The notes: generated by a model not told the origin, from the letters alone. 64,000 nt of DNA from Candidatus Gastranaerophilales bacterium (GCA_944325065.1 CALUYS010000003.1:1-64000), one strand, 5' to 3'. Positions 27,515-36,836 are shown, counted from the first letter of the stretch. Numbers and translations: made by a program.

Positions 27515-27652
27515 CTATATAACAAAATTTTGATATTGTACAGAAGTTAATAAAATATTTTCAGGGAAATTACTATTTAACAGTACAATAAGTTGTGTTA
27601 ATCCTTCGGAACTCTTTAAAAATTCAAGTAAACATAATTCATTCAAATTCAT
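27515..27652 (-). CDS. Possible 45-aa leader peptide before the CHASE2-GGDEF gene
   Basis: An ATG at 27652 opens 45 codons (MNLNELCLLEFLKSSEGLTQ ...) ending with TAG 9 bp before the cyclase ATG, which itself lacks a Shine-Dalgarno. Read-through coupling could start the cyclase. AAAGG lies 15 nt upstream of this ATG. In so AT-rich a genome such an ORF could arise by chance. Confidence 0.3.
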   Translation of the reverse strand: MNLNELCLLEFLKSSEGLTQLIVLLNSNFPENILLTSVQYQNFVI

Positions 27653-27775
27653 ATAAAAATATAAAAACCTTTAATAAAAACTCATTAACTTAACATATCT
27701 TAACTAAATATAATTAATATAAAATCAACCGAATAATGAATATTTATTAAAGATTTCTAAATCACTAAGTGTATA

Positions 27776-27958
27776 TTAAGCTATAAAATTTTCACCAAAT
27801 TTAGTTGAGCCTAAGAAAAAATTTTCTTTTAACATTGATGATAGACTTGAATATGTTCTACCTTTTTCTTGATTTTGAGCTTCATCAAATTTAATACTTG
27901 ATTCTTTATAAGCATCAACTACGAAATTTGTGCATTGTTTAAATACAAAATTAGTCAT
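27776..27958 (-). CDS. Small hypothetical protein (60 aa)
   Basis: Starts MTNFVFKQCTNF at 27958, with a strong GGAGG eight nt upstream (a longer ORF to 27973 includes this site and is less likely). Polar, with one Cys and no membrane segment. No family is recognised. It lies 95 bp after the 141-aa coiled-coil gene on the same strand. Confidence 0.6.
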   Translation of the reverse strand: MTNFVFKQCTNFVVDAYKESSIKFDEAQNQEKGRTYSSLSSMLKENFFLGSTKFGENFIA

Positions 27959-28053
27959 TTTGTTTTCCTCCATACCATAATCTAGTAATACCCGAAAGTG
28001 TATTTTGTTAATTTTAACTAAATAAAAGATTTCCCCTTTTTTCTTTTATTTAA

Positions 28054-28479
28054 TTATGTTCTACTTATATAATTTGCACTTGTTATCCAACTTGAAGCAG
28101 TTTGCTTTTTAGTTTGAATATAATCAAGTTTTGTTTGATATTCATTATTTTGTAATTGGATTTCAGCTTCTGTCTGTTCAGCTCTGTTTTGTTCATTTTC
28201 TAAATTGTCAACCTGTACTTCAAGTTCACGCATCATAGCACGAATATCATCAAAAGCCTGACAAGTTGCTTCACCGCAATCATTACCTGATTCAAGTTTG
28301 GCTTCACAATCTTCAATTTGACTTTCTTTCGATGAAATATCAGTTGTTATATCGCTAATTAAACGAGTTAAACGAACAATTTCTTGGTTATTATCACTAA
28401 TAGCTCTAGTTAATTGATTTTCTTGTAATGTTAACCATTGGATTTGTCCAACTGATGATGCCTGTGCGACTTGTGCCAT
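28054..28479 (-). CDS. Coiled-coil protein with three cysteines
   Basis: 141 residues. Most of it is amphipathic helix: residues about 15-60 (TLQENQLTRAISDNNQEIVR.. LISDITTDISSKES) and 90-130 (VDNLENEQNRAEQTEAEIQL) read as heptads. Between them EDCEAKLESGNDCGEATCQ carries Cys at three sites. No signal or membrane segment is seen. It diverges from the fliP operon, with about 340 bp between the starts. It could be a secreted or chaperone-like partner of the export system, but that rests on position only. GAAAGG supports the start. Confidence 0.65.
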   Translation of the reverse strand: MAQVAQASSVGQIQWLTLQENQLTRAISDNNQEIVRLTRLISDITTDISSKESQIEDCEAKLESGNDCGEATCQAFDDIRAMMRELEVQVDNLENEQNRAEQTEAEIQLQNNEYQTKLDYIQTKKQTASSWITSANYISRT

Positions 28480-28755
28480 TTTTTTTTCGACCTTTCTTTG
28501 TTTTTTTGTTTAACTTTTACATATATATAAACGTTACAATATATAAAAAATTGCTCTTTTTTATATATTTATCTTAATATTTCTTAATAAAAATGCTTAA
28601 AATATTTGCGAATAAAGAACTTTACATCAGTATATACTATTTTAACATTTCTTAATATTCAAGTACGTAAAAAGATAATTTTTAATCTATAATTGGGATT
28701 TAAGATTTTTGATATTTTTATATGTTTCAATTTGTAAACAAATTTTTTATTGTTC

Positions 28756-28784
28756 TTAAAAAAACTTATAAATAGAAGTATAAT
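28756..28784 (+). promoter_or_regulatory. Promoter candidate for the fliP operon
   Basis: TTAAAA (28756-28761), a 17-bp spacer and TATAAT (28779-28784). The -35 is weak. The rest of the 28480-28822 spacer holds only AT-rich sequence; no other structure was seen. Confidence 0.4.
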
Positions 28785-28822
28785 TTTATTTAAGTGGAAA
28801 GTTTATTTTTGTGAGGATTTTT

Positions 28823-29590
28823 TTGAGTTTAAATATTAATTTAAAATTAAAGCTTTTTATAATTTTATTTATATGCTTTTTATTTACAGCCAATCAAGCA
28901 TTTTCACAAATTGCTATGCCAAATTTAAATATAGGATTTAATGGCGTAAATACACCTCAAGAATTCACAAGTGGCGTTCAAATACTTATTTTATTAACAA
29001 TACTATCACTTGCTCCAAGTATTTTTATAATGACTACTTGTTTTATAAGATTTGTCATTGTTTTATCGCTTGTTCGAAATGCTTTAGGAACAACAAGCCT
29101 ACCACCTTCTCAAATTATTGTAGGGCTTTCACTAATACTTACTTTTTTTGTCATGGCTCCTACATATAATAAAATAAATCAAGAAGCCATACAACCTTAT
29201 TTAAAAAATCAAATAACCCAAGAAATTGCAATTGAACGTTCAATGGTTCCAATAAGAGAATTTATGATTAAGTACACAAAAGAAAAAGAAATTGCTCTTT
29301 TTATAAAAATGGCAAAAATGGAAAAACCTAAAAATTGGCAAACTGTTCCTACTTATATAATCCTTCCTGCTTTTATTTTAAGTGAATTAAAAGCTGCTTT
29401 TATAATAGGTTTTGTTTTATTTTTACCGTTTTTAGTTATTGACATTGTTGTAGCAAGTGTACTTGTTTCTATGGGGATGGTATTTTTACCTCCAACTGTA
29501 GTTGCTATGCCTTTTAAGCTTATTTTGTTTGTTATGATTGATGGTTGGTATTTAATTACAAAATCACTACTTGAAGGAGTTATGCAATAA
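28823..29590 (+). CDS. fliP: Flagellar/type III export gate protein FliP
   Basis: 255 residues from TTG 28823, with GAGGA five nt upstream (GTG 28811 with GGAAAG is the alternative). A signal-like hydrophobic N terminus is typical of FliP. The family patterns LSLAPSIFIMTTCFIRFVIV and SLILTFFVMAP are present, and the end GWYLITKSLLEGV matches the VDGW...GSL motif. FliP with FliQ and FliR forms the export pore of flagellar type III secretion. It heads fliPQR-flhB. Confidence 0.9.
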   Translation: MSLNINLKLKLFIILFICFLFTANQAFSQIAMPNLNIGFNGVNTPQEFTSGVQILILLTILSLAPSIFIMTTCFIRFVIVLSLVRNALGTTSLPPSQIIVGLSLILTFFVMAPTYNKINQEAIQPYLKNQITQEIAIERSMVPIREFMIKYTKEKEIALFIKMAKMEKPKNWQTVPTYIILPAFILSELKAAFIIGFVLFLPFLVIDIVVASVLVSMGMVFLPPTVVAMPFKLILFVMIDGWYLITKSLLEGVMQ

Positions 29591-29592
29591 AT

Positions 29593-29862
29593 ATGGATAG
29601 TTCTTTATTTTTAACAGTTATTCAAGATATATTGATATTAATAATTCAACTTTCAGCACCTATACTTGTTGTTGCTGTTGCTGTTGGGTTAGTTATAAGC
29701 ATTTTTCAATCTGTTACACAAATTCAGGAACAAACTTTAACCTTTGTTCCAAAAATCATAGCTTGTGTCTTAGTTTTGATTTTAACTTTACCTTGGATGT
29801 TAAATATTTTTATAGCACGTGTAAATGATCTTTTTAACAAAATACCTTTAATGCTCCAATAA
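29593..29862 (+). CDS. fliQ: Export gate protein FliQ
   Basis: 89 residues with two transmembrane helices (about 15-40 and 52-75) and the family pattern VISIFQSVTQIQEQTLTFVPK. It is a pore component with FliP and FliR. It starts 2 bp after the fliP stop. Confidence 0.92.
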   Translation: MDSSLFLTVIQDILILIIQLSAPILVVAVAVGLVISIFQSVTQIQEQTLTFVPKIIACVLVLILTLPWMLNIFIARVNDLFNKIPLMLQ

Positions 29863-29886
29863 ACGCTGAAGGATATGGATAAAGTT

Positions 29887-30672
29887 ATGAATTATGACCT
29901 TTTTAATATATTAACTCCAAATAACATCATTATTTATATTCTGATTTTTGCAAGATTATCAGGTTTGTTTGTTGTGGCCCCAATATTCTCAACATACCCT
30001 ATACCAATTCAAGTAAAAATATGGTTTATGGCAATATTATCTTATATATTTTTTCCGTATGTTTTAAAAATATCAAATATTGAAATTCCAACATCAATGC
30101 CTGTATTAATTATTCATACAGTCAAAGAATTTTTAGTCGGGTTTACAATAGGATTTTTATCAAATTTTTTGTTCTATACAATGCAAATGTCAGGTCATGT
30201 TGTGAGCCTGCAATCAGGCTTGAGTGCCTCAAATGTTATGGATCCTTCAACTGGGGAACAAACACCTGTTTTAGGTGAATTTTATTTATATATGTTAAGC
30301 ATAATATTTATACTTTTAAATGCTTATCATCCAATGTTTCTTGCTGTTTATGAAAGTTTCATAAAACTCCCAATAGGTTTTGAAACTATATTTAATACAA
30401 ATTTAATCAATACAATATTAAAATTTAGTTCAAATATTTTTACACTTTCTGTAAGTTTTGTATTACCTATTTTTTGTGTTTTATTTGTACTTCAAATACT
30501 TTTAGGTTTTATTTCCAAAATAATTCCTCAATTAAATATATATATGGTAGCTATGCCTCTTCAAATTATTATAGCTTTTTCATTAATGTTAATGTTTTTA
30601 AGCCCAATGATTAGCTTTTTAACAAAAACCATACAAAACTATTTTATATCATTATTAAAAATCTTTTCATGA
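29887..30672 (+). CDS. fliR: Export gate protein FliR
   Basis: 261 residues from ATG 29887, preceded by GGA 7 nt upstream (an in-frame ATG at 29875 is the alternative). Six hydrophobic helices. Patterns LIFARLSGLFVVAPIFSTYP and KEFLVGFTIGFL are FliR-like. Completes the pore with FliP and FliQ. Confidence 0.9.
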   Translation: MNYDLFNILTPNNIIIYILIFARLSGLFVVAPIFSTYPIPIQVKIWFMAILSYIFFPYVLKISNIEIPTSMPVLIIHTVKEFLVGFTIGFLSNFLFYTMQMSGHVVSLQSGLSASNVMDPSTGEQTPVLGEFYLYMLSIIFILLNAYHPMFLAVYESFIKLPIGFETIFNTNLINTILKFSSNIFTLSVSFVLPIFCVLFVLQILLGFISKIIPQLNIYMVAMPLQIIIAFSLMLMFLSPMISFLTKTIQNYFISLLKIFS

Positions 30673-30692
30673 TAAAAAAGGAGATGAATTAA

Positions 30693-31760
30693 TTGAGTAA
30701 CGAAAAAACAGAAGAAGCCACCCCGAAACGAAGAGAAAAGGAACGTGAGAAAGGTAATATTCCTAAAAGTCAGGATTTATCTTCAATTTGTGTACTTATA
30801 TCAGGTTTTATTCTTCTTTATATTTTTGGGGACTCAATTGTAATTCATTTAAAAGATTCGTTATATTATACATTTACAAATTTAAATCCAAAAACAATTG
30901 AATATAGGGATATTTTGTCTATTTTATATCCGCATGCAATATTTTTATCAAAATGTCTTGTTCCTTTCTTGGGATTTTTAATGGTAATTGTTATATTTCT
31001 TGTTAGAGCACAGGTTGGAACATTATTTGCAATTCAAAAAATTAAACCAACAATGCAAAATCTGACAGGCGGTGCTATAATGGACAAACTAAAAAAAATA
31101 TTCAACCCTTTTAGTCCCAAAAACCTTTTTGAACTTACAAAATCATTTTTAAAAATGGTGATCGTAGGAAGTGTTGGTTATAATGTTATATTAAGCCGTA
31201 AAAATGATTTAATTGAATTAATAGGACAATCAATCCCAACAGCTCTTAGTGTTTTGGGCGATGTTTTATTTAACATGCTTTTAAATATGTGTATAGTTAT
31301 GTTATTTATTGCATTCATAGACAAAAAGTACCAAGATTACGAGTACAACAAATCAATAAAAATGAGCAAACAAGATATAAAAGACGAATTTAAAAATACA
31401 GAAGGTGATCCAAAAATTAAAGCAAAAATAAAAGCTCAACAAATGACAATAATGAACCAAAAGATGATGGCAGCCGTTCCAAAAGCCGATGTCATTGTCG
31501 CAAATCCCACACATTTTGCAGTTGCTTTAAAATATGACAAAATAAAATATCCTGCACCAGTAGTTGTTGCAAAAGGTGTAGATTTTATGGCATTTAAAAT
31601 TAGAGAAATTGCACAAAATAATAATGTGCCTATTGTTGAAAATAAACCACTTGCTAGATCTTTATATAAACTTGTTGATATAAATAAGATGATACCACCA
31701 GAGTTATATACAGCTGTAGCTGAAGTTCTTGCTTATATTTATAACAAAAATAGAAAATAA
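30693..31760 (+). CDS. flhB: Export switch protein FlhB
   Basis: 355 residues, TTG start with AAGGAGA 9 nt upstream. Charged N terminus (EKTEEATPKRREKEREKG), four transmembrane helices, then the cytoplasmic part with the autocleavage motif NPTH at 271-274. Cleavage there switches substrate specificity from rod/hook to filament proteins in flagella. The intact motif says the switch is functional. Ends 76 bp before the HAD gene. Confidence 0.93.
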   Translation: MSNEKTEEATPKRREKEREKGNIPKSQDLSSICVLISGFILLYIFGDSIVIHLKDSLYYTFTNLNPKTIEYRDILSILYPHAIFLSKCLVPFLGFLMVIVIFLVRAQVGTLFAIQKIKPTMQNLTGGAIMDKLKKIFNPFSPKNLFELTKSFLKMVIVGSVGYNVILSRKNDLIELIGQSIPTALSVLGDVLFNMLLNMCIVMLFIAFIDKKYQDYEYNKSIKMSKQDIKDEFKNTEGDPKIKAKIKAQQMTIMNQKMMAAVPKADVIVANPTHFAVALKYDKIKYPAPVVVAKGVDFMAFKIREIAQNNNVPIVENKPLARSLYKLVDINKMIPPELYTAVAEVLAYIYNKNRK

Positions 31761-31764
31761 CCTA

Positions 31765-31793
31765 TTGACATATAAGTCTTTATACAATATTCT
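31765..31793 (+). promoter_or_regulatory. Strong promoter for the HAD-like gene
   Basis: TTGACA (perfect -35, 31765-31770), a 17-bp spacer and TATTCT (31788-31793), directly after flhB. It suggests this gene is transcribed separately from the fliP operon. Confidence 0.75.
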
Positions 31794-31836
31794 AAATATA
31801 TTAATGGTAATATATTTGTGTAAGAGGGTTAATTTT

Positions 31837-32718
31837 ATGAAAGTTAATTCAGATGTTTTGTTGCAAAAAAAACAAATCATTGCATTTAAAGCAGGAAAAA
31901 CAACTTTAATAACAGATTTTGATTTTACATTTAGTCCAAAAGTTTTTGAAGATAAATATTTACCAAAAGATGTAAAACAATATGAAGACATAGCTAATCC
32001 TTATTTTAAGAGATTTAGTGATTTACAAAAAAAATTAAAAAATTATTTCAAAATATTTATCTCAAGCGGAAGAAAACCAGGTAATGGATTTACAGAGGCC
32101 GGTTTTATTTTTAAAAGATTTTCACTATTAAAAAAAGAAAACCAACCTAAAATTGAAGGAATTATAGTAAATAATGGAAAAACATATTTAGATGTAAATG
32201 AAATTGAAGGAAAATTTATTTTAAGTGAAAATATTGAAAAAAACAAACAAAGGAATATAATACGAAAACAACTTGAGGAAAAACAAACAGGAGAGGAAAT
32301 TGCAAAAGAGCTGGATGCTATAATTGCAATAAAAGAAGCAAAAGAAAATGATGATTTAGTTATTGTCTCAGGAGATGGAACAAATGACCGTTCTTTTTTA
32401 AATATTTATTCGTATATTGGACTTGGAAATAAAATAAAAATCCCTAAATCCATTAAAGAAAGTGAAAAACTATTAAAAGAATATCCTCAAATAAAAGAGC
32501 AAATTGAGACATTACCATTAAAAATTATAATTATGGAGGGTGTTTGTTTAAAAGAAGAATATTACCAATACCTTGTAAAAACTTTTCCAAATAAATATAA
32601 AACAGGGAAACAAGCTATTAAAATAGGAGAGACTCCACTTTATGATAATATTGAAAAGTCTATTGAAGAATACAAAATTGAAAATAAAAAATATGCAGAG
32701 GCTTTAAAAAAAAATTAA
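31837..32718 (+). CDS. HAD-like hydrolase with a possible -1 frameshift tail
   Basis: 293 residues from ATG 31837 (AGAGGG upstream). HAD motifs: DFDFTFSP (residues about 25-32), and GDGTND in IVSGDGTNDRSF. Motif I has DxDxT; the substrate is unknown. It lies between flhB and flhA but has its own promoter. The last codons are TTA AAA AAA AAT TAA: nine A at 32706-32714 include A-AAA-AAA, a standard -1 slip heptamer. A -1 shift adds about 42 residues to 32843 with a hydrophobic helix (IISPLLTVIGVLFKSTILF), a tail anchor. This may be programmed, phase variable, or an assembly indel. Confidence 0.75.
   Translation: MKVNSDVLLQKKQIIAFKAGKTTLITDFDFTFSPKVFEDKYLPKDVKQYEDIANPYFKRFSDLQKKLKNYFKIFISSGRKPGNGFTEAGFIFKRFSLLKKENQPKIEGIIVNNGKTYLDVNEIEGKFILSENIEKNKQRNIIRKQLEEKQTGEEIAKELDAIIAIKEAKENDDLVIVSGDGTNDRSFLNIYSYIGLGNKIKIPKSIKESEKLLKEYPQIKEQIETLPLKIIIMEGVCLKEEYYQYLVKTFPNKYKTGKQAIKIGETPLYDNIEKSIEEYKIENKKYAEALKKN
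32706..32714 (+). promoter_or_regulatory. A9 slippery tract (possible -1 frameshift or phase variation site)
   Basis: Nine A directly before the HAD stop codon. In the reading frame they contain A_AAA_AAA, the -1 slippage pattern. The -1 frame stays open to TAA 32841-32843 and encodes a membrane-helix-like tail. Confidence 0.5.
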
Positions 32719-32868
32719 TTAAAAATCATTTTTCAAAAATAATATCACCATTATTAACCGTTATTGGAGTTTTATTTAAAAGCACAATACTATTTATGTT
32801 AAACAAAAAAGAAAACAACAAGAACCTTAACAATATGTCATAAAATAGACTTTATCTTTATTGAATGT

Positions 32869-32881
32869 TACAATTTTAAAT
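32869..32881 (+). promoter_or_regulatory. -10 element directly before flhA (leaderless candidate)
   Basis: TGTTACAAT (extended -10, TACAAT at 32869-32874) is followed by 7 nt and then the ATG at 32882, so transcription could start at or next to the start codon. No Shine-Dalgarno is present. Confidence 0.45.
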
Positions 32882-34984
32882 ATGTTAAAATTAAAAGATA
32901 TATTGCAAAATAATGATATAGTTTTGGCTGTTGGGTTGGTCGTGGTAATAGGGATGATGGTACTTCCACTTCCAAGTCCTTTACTTGATTTTTTGCTTAC
33001 GATAAATATATCATTATCAGTTATAATATTGTTGGTTTGTTTATTTACAAAAGAGCCACTTGAATATTCAACATTTCCAACAATTCTATTAATATCAACG
33101 GTTTTTCGTCTTGGATTAAACGTTAGTTCAACGCGACTTATACTTCTTCATGGAGAAGCAGGTGATGTCATTCGTGCTTTTGGAGAGTTTGTTGTTGGTG
33201 GTAATTATGTTGTTGGGTTTGTTATTTTTACAATACTTGTAATAATTAACTTTATGGTAATAACAGGTGGTGCAGGGCGAGTAGCTGAGGTTTCAGCAAG
33301 ATTTACCTTGGATTCAATGCCTGGGAAGCAGTTAAGTATTGATGCTGATTTAAACTCGGGTTTAATAAGTGAAGACGAAGCTAAGAAGAAAAGACGGAAA
33401 ATAGAACGTGAAGCTGATTTTTATGGTACTATGGATGGTGCATCAAAATTTGTCAAAGGTGATGCTACAGCTGGAATTATAATTACTGTTATTAATATTA
33501 TTGGTGGTTTAATTATTGGAGTATGGCAGTTAAAAATGAATTTAATGACTGCTTTAAGTACTTATACAATATTAACTGTTGGTGATGGACTTGTTTCACA
33601 GATTCCTGCTTTATTAATTTCATTTGCAACAGGTTTAATAGTTTCACGAGCTAGCGGACAAGATGACTCTTTAAGTTCTGATATAAAGAAAGAAATGTTC
33701 TCAAATCCGACTGTTTTAGGTGTAGTTGCAGGATTACTTTTGTTTCTAGGGCTTGTTCCTGGTATGCCGACTATACCTTTTTGCTTAATTGGAGCAGTTT
33801 GTGGATATGTTGCATATAAGAAAAATATTGAGAAGAAAAAGAAACAGGAAGAAGATAAAAAACAAGAAGAAGAAAATAAAAAAAATGATTTAGTGAAAAA
33901 CAAGAAAAAAGCATTAAAAGGTTCACGTGAAAGTGTTATGGAACTTTTAGCTATGGAACCCATTGAAATTGAGATAGGTTATCGTCTTGTTCCACTTTTA
34001 AATGTGGAGCAAGGTGGTGATTTACTTGAAAGAATATCACAATTAAGACGTCAAACAGCCTTGGAAATGGGAATCATTTTACCTTCAATACGTGTTCGAG
34101 ACAATTTACAATTGCCGCCAAATCATTATCAAATAAAACTAAAAGGTGTTCCCATTGAAAAAGGGGAAATATATCCGGATAGATATTTAGCTATGAATGC
34201 AAGTGGAATGGCAGATGATACATCAATCAGTGGAATAAATGCAATCGAACCTGCTTTTGGTTTAAGTGCTATTTGGATTGAAGAAAAAGATAAAGAAAAT
34301 GCAGAAATGGCTTCTTATACTGTTGTTAGCCCGTCTGCAGTGATATCAACACATTTAACCGAAATAATTAAGAAAAATGCTTCTGATATTTTATCACGAA
34401 ATGATGTAAAACAATTAATTGAAAATTTAAAAAAAGAAGTATCAGAAGACTATGTTAAAGACTTAATGAATGAAATAAATATTGCAGATGTTCAAATAGT
34501 TATGCAAAATCTTCTAAAAGAAAGGATTTCAGTTCGAGATTTAAGAACTATATTAGAAACCATGAGTCTTCAAGTTCGTGTTAGTAAAAACACAGATTTT
34601 TTAACAGAACATGTTCGACAAGCATTATCACGAACGATTTGCAAACAAAATTTAAATGCAACAGGTGAATTACTTGCAATTACACTTGCTCCTGATATTG
34701 AAAGTGCAATAGCACAAGGAATGAGTCCAGATGGTCAAAGCCTTACACTTGATCCGACAATCAGTAACATACTCATTAAAAACATGGATAAAGAAATAGA
34801 AAAAGCAATAATAAAACACTCTCAAGCACCTGTTATACTTTGTTCTGCCCCAATAAGGATGTGTTTTCGCCGTTTTATTGAAAAAACTCATCCACAAATT
34901 ACCGTTATGTCATACAATGAGCTTGTAACAAACATAAAGGCTAAATCTGTTGGAATCATAAAAAACCAGCTTGAAAAAGTCTAA
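32882..34984 (+). CDS. flhA: Flagellar/type III export protein FlhA
   Basis: 700 residues from ATG 32882 (a TTG at 32861 gives a longer, less likely start inside the -10 box). Eight N-terminal helices (residues 1-320) include the FHIPEP-family parts PLPSPLLDFLLTINISLSV and STRLILLHGEAGDVI. A Lys/Glu-rich linker and a large cytoplasmic C-terminal domain follow. FlhA forms the nonameric export gate and dock. No flagellar structural gene is in the window. Start context suggests a leaderless transcript. Confidence 0.93.
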   Translation: MLKLKDILQNNDIVLAVGLVVVIGMMVLPLPSPLLDFLLTINISLSVIILLVCLFTKEPLEYSTFPTILLISTVFRLGLNVSSTRLILLHGEAGDVIRAFGEFVVGGNYVVGFVIFTILVIINFMVITGGAGRVAEVSARFTLDSMPGKQLSIDADLNSGLISEDEAKKKRRKIEREADFYGTMDGASKFVKGDATAGIIITVINIIGGLIIGVWQLKMNLMTALSTYTILTVGDGLVSQIPALLISFATGLIVSRASGQDDSLSSDIKKEMFSNPTVLGVVAGLLLFLGLVPGMPTIPFCLIGAVCGYVAYKKNIEKKKKQEEDKKQEEENKKNDLVKNKKKALKGSRESVMELLAMEPIEIEIGYRLVPLLNVEQGGDLLERISQLRRQTALEMGIILPSIRVRDNLQLPPNHYQIKLKGVPIEKGEIYPDRYLAMNASGMADDTSISGINAIEPAFGLSAIWIEEKDKENAEMASYTVVSPSAVISTHLTEIIKKNASDILSRNDVKQLIENLKKEVSEDYVKDLMNEINIADVQIVMQNLLKERISVRDLRTILETMSLQVRVSKNTDFLTEHVRQALSRTICKQNLNATGELLAITLAPDIESAIAQGMSPDGQSLTLDPTISNILIKNMDKEIEKAIIKHSQAPVILCSAPIRMCFRRFIEKTHPQITVMSYNELVTNIKAKSVGIIKNQLEKV

Positions 34985-35028
34985 AATAGTAACAATACTT
35001 AAAAAAACTTTTCTATAAATTTTTAATA

Positions 35029-35037
35029 TGTTAAAAT
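35029..35037 (+). promoter_or_regulatory. Extended -10 for the ilvB operon
   Basis: TG-T-TAAAAT at 35029-35037, with a poor -35, 42 bp before the ilvB TTG. Same TGTTA(n)AAT type as before flhA and the kinase gene at 1459. Confidence 0.45.
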
Positions 35038-35078
35038 TATAAATAATTTAAATTTGAAATTTTAAGGAGAAGACAAAT

Positions 35079-36836
35079 TTGAAAAAACTTAGCCCCGAAC
35101 AACAAGATTTAGAAAAACAAGAAAAACTTTCAGGAGCTGAAATATTTCTTGAATGTTTAAAAAAAGAAGATGTTAAAGAAATTTTTGGTTATCCAGGTGG
35201 TGTAATATTAACTATATATGAAGCATTATATAATTGCACAGACATAAAGCATTATTTAGTGCGACACGAACAAGCGGCAATCCATGCAGCAGAAGGTTAT
35301 GCACGGGTTACAGGGCGTCCTGGAGTAGCACTTGTTACATCAGGTCCCGGTGCTTGTAATACTGTAACAGGTATTGCAAATGCATATTATGACGGATATC
35401 CTCTTGTTGTATTTACAGGTCAAGTAGGTTTAAATCAAATCGGTAATGATGCTTTTCAAGAAGCTGACATAGTTGGTATAACCCGTTCTTGTTGTAAACA
35501 TAATTATCTTGTTTCAGATTTAAAAGATTTACCTCGAATTATAAAAGAAGCTTTTCATATCGCAACAACGGGTAAACCTGGTCCTGTTGTTGTAGATTTG
35601 CCAAAATGTATTTTAAGTGATAAATCACACTTTTTATATCCTGATAAAATAAAGTTACCAGGATATAATCCAAATTATGAAGGGCATCCACGACAAATGT
35701 CAAAAGCACTAAAGCTATTATGTGAAGCTCGTCGTCCCGTTATTATTTCAGGTGGTGGAGTTGTCCAATCGAATGCTTATAAAGAACTTATTGAGCTTGC
35801 TAAAAAATTAAATATTCCTGTTTGTAATACATTAATGGGTACAGGAACATACCCTAGTGATGATGAATTGTCATTGGGGATGCTTGGAATGCATGGGAAC
35901 TATTGGGCTAATTTTGCAGTTTGCAATTGTGATATCTTATTTGCTATCGGTACTCGTTTTAATGACAGAATTACTGGTTGTTTAAAACGTTTTGCAAAAG
36001 ATGCTCAAGTTATTCATATTGATATCGATCCTTGTGCTATTTCTAAAAACGTGAAAGTTGACGTGCCAATAGTTGGTGATGCCAAGCTTGTATTAAACTC
36101 AATGTTAAAAGAATTTAATGAATCAACCTATCAAATTAATAAAGAAGATAAAGAAGATTGGCTAAACCAAATAAAAGAATGGAAAAATAAACGTGCTTTA
36201 CCTCAGGTAAAATCATCTAAGCTTAATCCAATGATAGTTATTAAAAAATTATATAAAATTACAAAAGAATATGATCCTATTATATGTACTGAAGTTGGTC
36301 AACATCAAATGTGGACAGCACAACTATTTAAATTTAATAAACCACGTCGTTTAGTGACCTCAGGTGGTCTTGGGACTATGGGCTTTGGTTTTCCTGCTGC
36401 AATTGGTGCTTGTATAGGTCAAAAAGATAAATTGGTTTTAAATATTGCAGGCGACGGAAGTATACAAATGAATATACAAGAACTTGCAACTTGTGTTGAT
36501 TATAATTTACCAATAATTGTTGCTGTTATAAATAATGGTTATCTAGGAATGGTTAGACAGTGGCAAGAAAAGTTATTTAACAAACATTATTCTCAAACTA
36601 AAATTTCAAGTCCTGATTTTGTAAAACTTGCACAAAGTTACGGTGCTTTAGGTTATCGAGTTGAAAAAGAAGAAGATATTGAAATTATTCTTAAACAAGC
36701 AATCGATGCCAAAAGGCCTGTATTTATAGATTTTATTGTAGAACCATATGAAATGGTTTATCCTTGGGTGCTCTCAGGTCATCCTTTAAATCAGGTGCTT
36801 TTATCGAATGAACCTTGTCAAAATGAAGAATTATAA
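35079..36836 (+). CDS. ilvB: Acetolactate synthase large subunit
   Basis: 585 residues, TTG start with AAGGAGAAG upstream. Catalytic Glu64 is in RHEQAAIHAAEGYAR. The thiamine diphosphate fold motif is GDGSIQMNIQELATC through NNGYLGMVRQWQE. It forms acetolactate from pyruvate, the first shared step of valine, leucine and isoleucine synthesis. The small subunit follows 31 bp downstream. Conserved FAD-binding parts are present. Confidence 0.95.
   Translation: MKKLSPEQQDLEKQEKLSGAEIFLECLKKEDVKEIFGYPGGVILTIYEALYNCTDIKHYLVRHEQAAIHAAEGYARVTGRPGVALVTSGPGACNTVTGIANAYYDGYPLVVFTGQVGLNQIGNDAFQEADIVGITRSCCKHNYLVSDLKDLPRIIKEAFHIATTGKPGPVVVDLPKCILSDKSHFLYPDKIKLPGYNPNYEGHPRQMSKALKLLCEARRPVIISGGGVVQSNAYKELIELAKKLNIPVCNTLMGTGTYPSDDELSLGMLGMHGNYWANFAVCNCDILFAIGTRFNDRITGCLKRFAKDAQVIHIDIDPCAISKNVKVDVPIVGDAKLVLNSMLKEFNESTYQINKEDKEDWLNQIKEWKNKRALPQVKSSKLNPMIVIKKLYKITKEYDPIICTEVGQHQMWTAQLFKFNKPRRLVTSGGLGTMGFGFPAAIGACIGQKDKLVLNIAGDGSIQMNIQELATCVDYNLPIIVAVINNGYLGMVRQWQEKLFNKHYSQTKISSPDFVKLAQSYGALGYRVEKEEDIEIILKQAIDAKRPVFIDFIVEPYEMVYPWVLSGHPLNQVLLSNEPCQNEEL

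Noticed and set aside
31704-31991. Minus-strand 95-aa ORF over the flhB end and HAD start
   Set aside because: Covers two well-supported plus-strand coding regions and a promoter; no family text.
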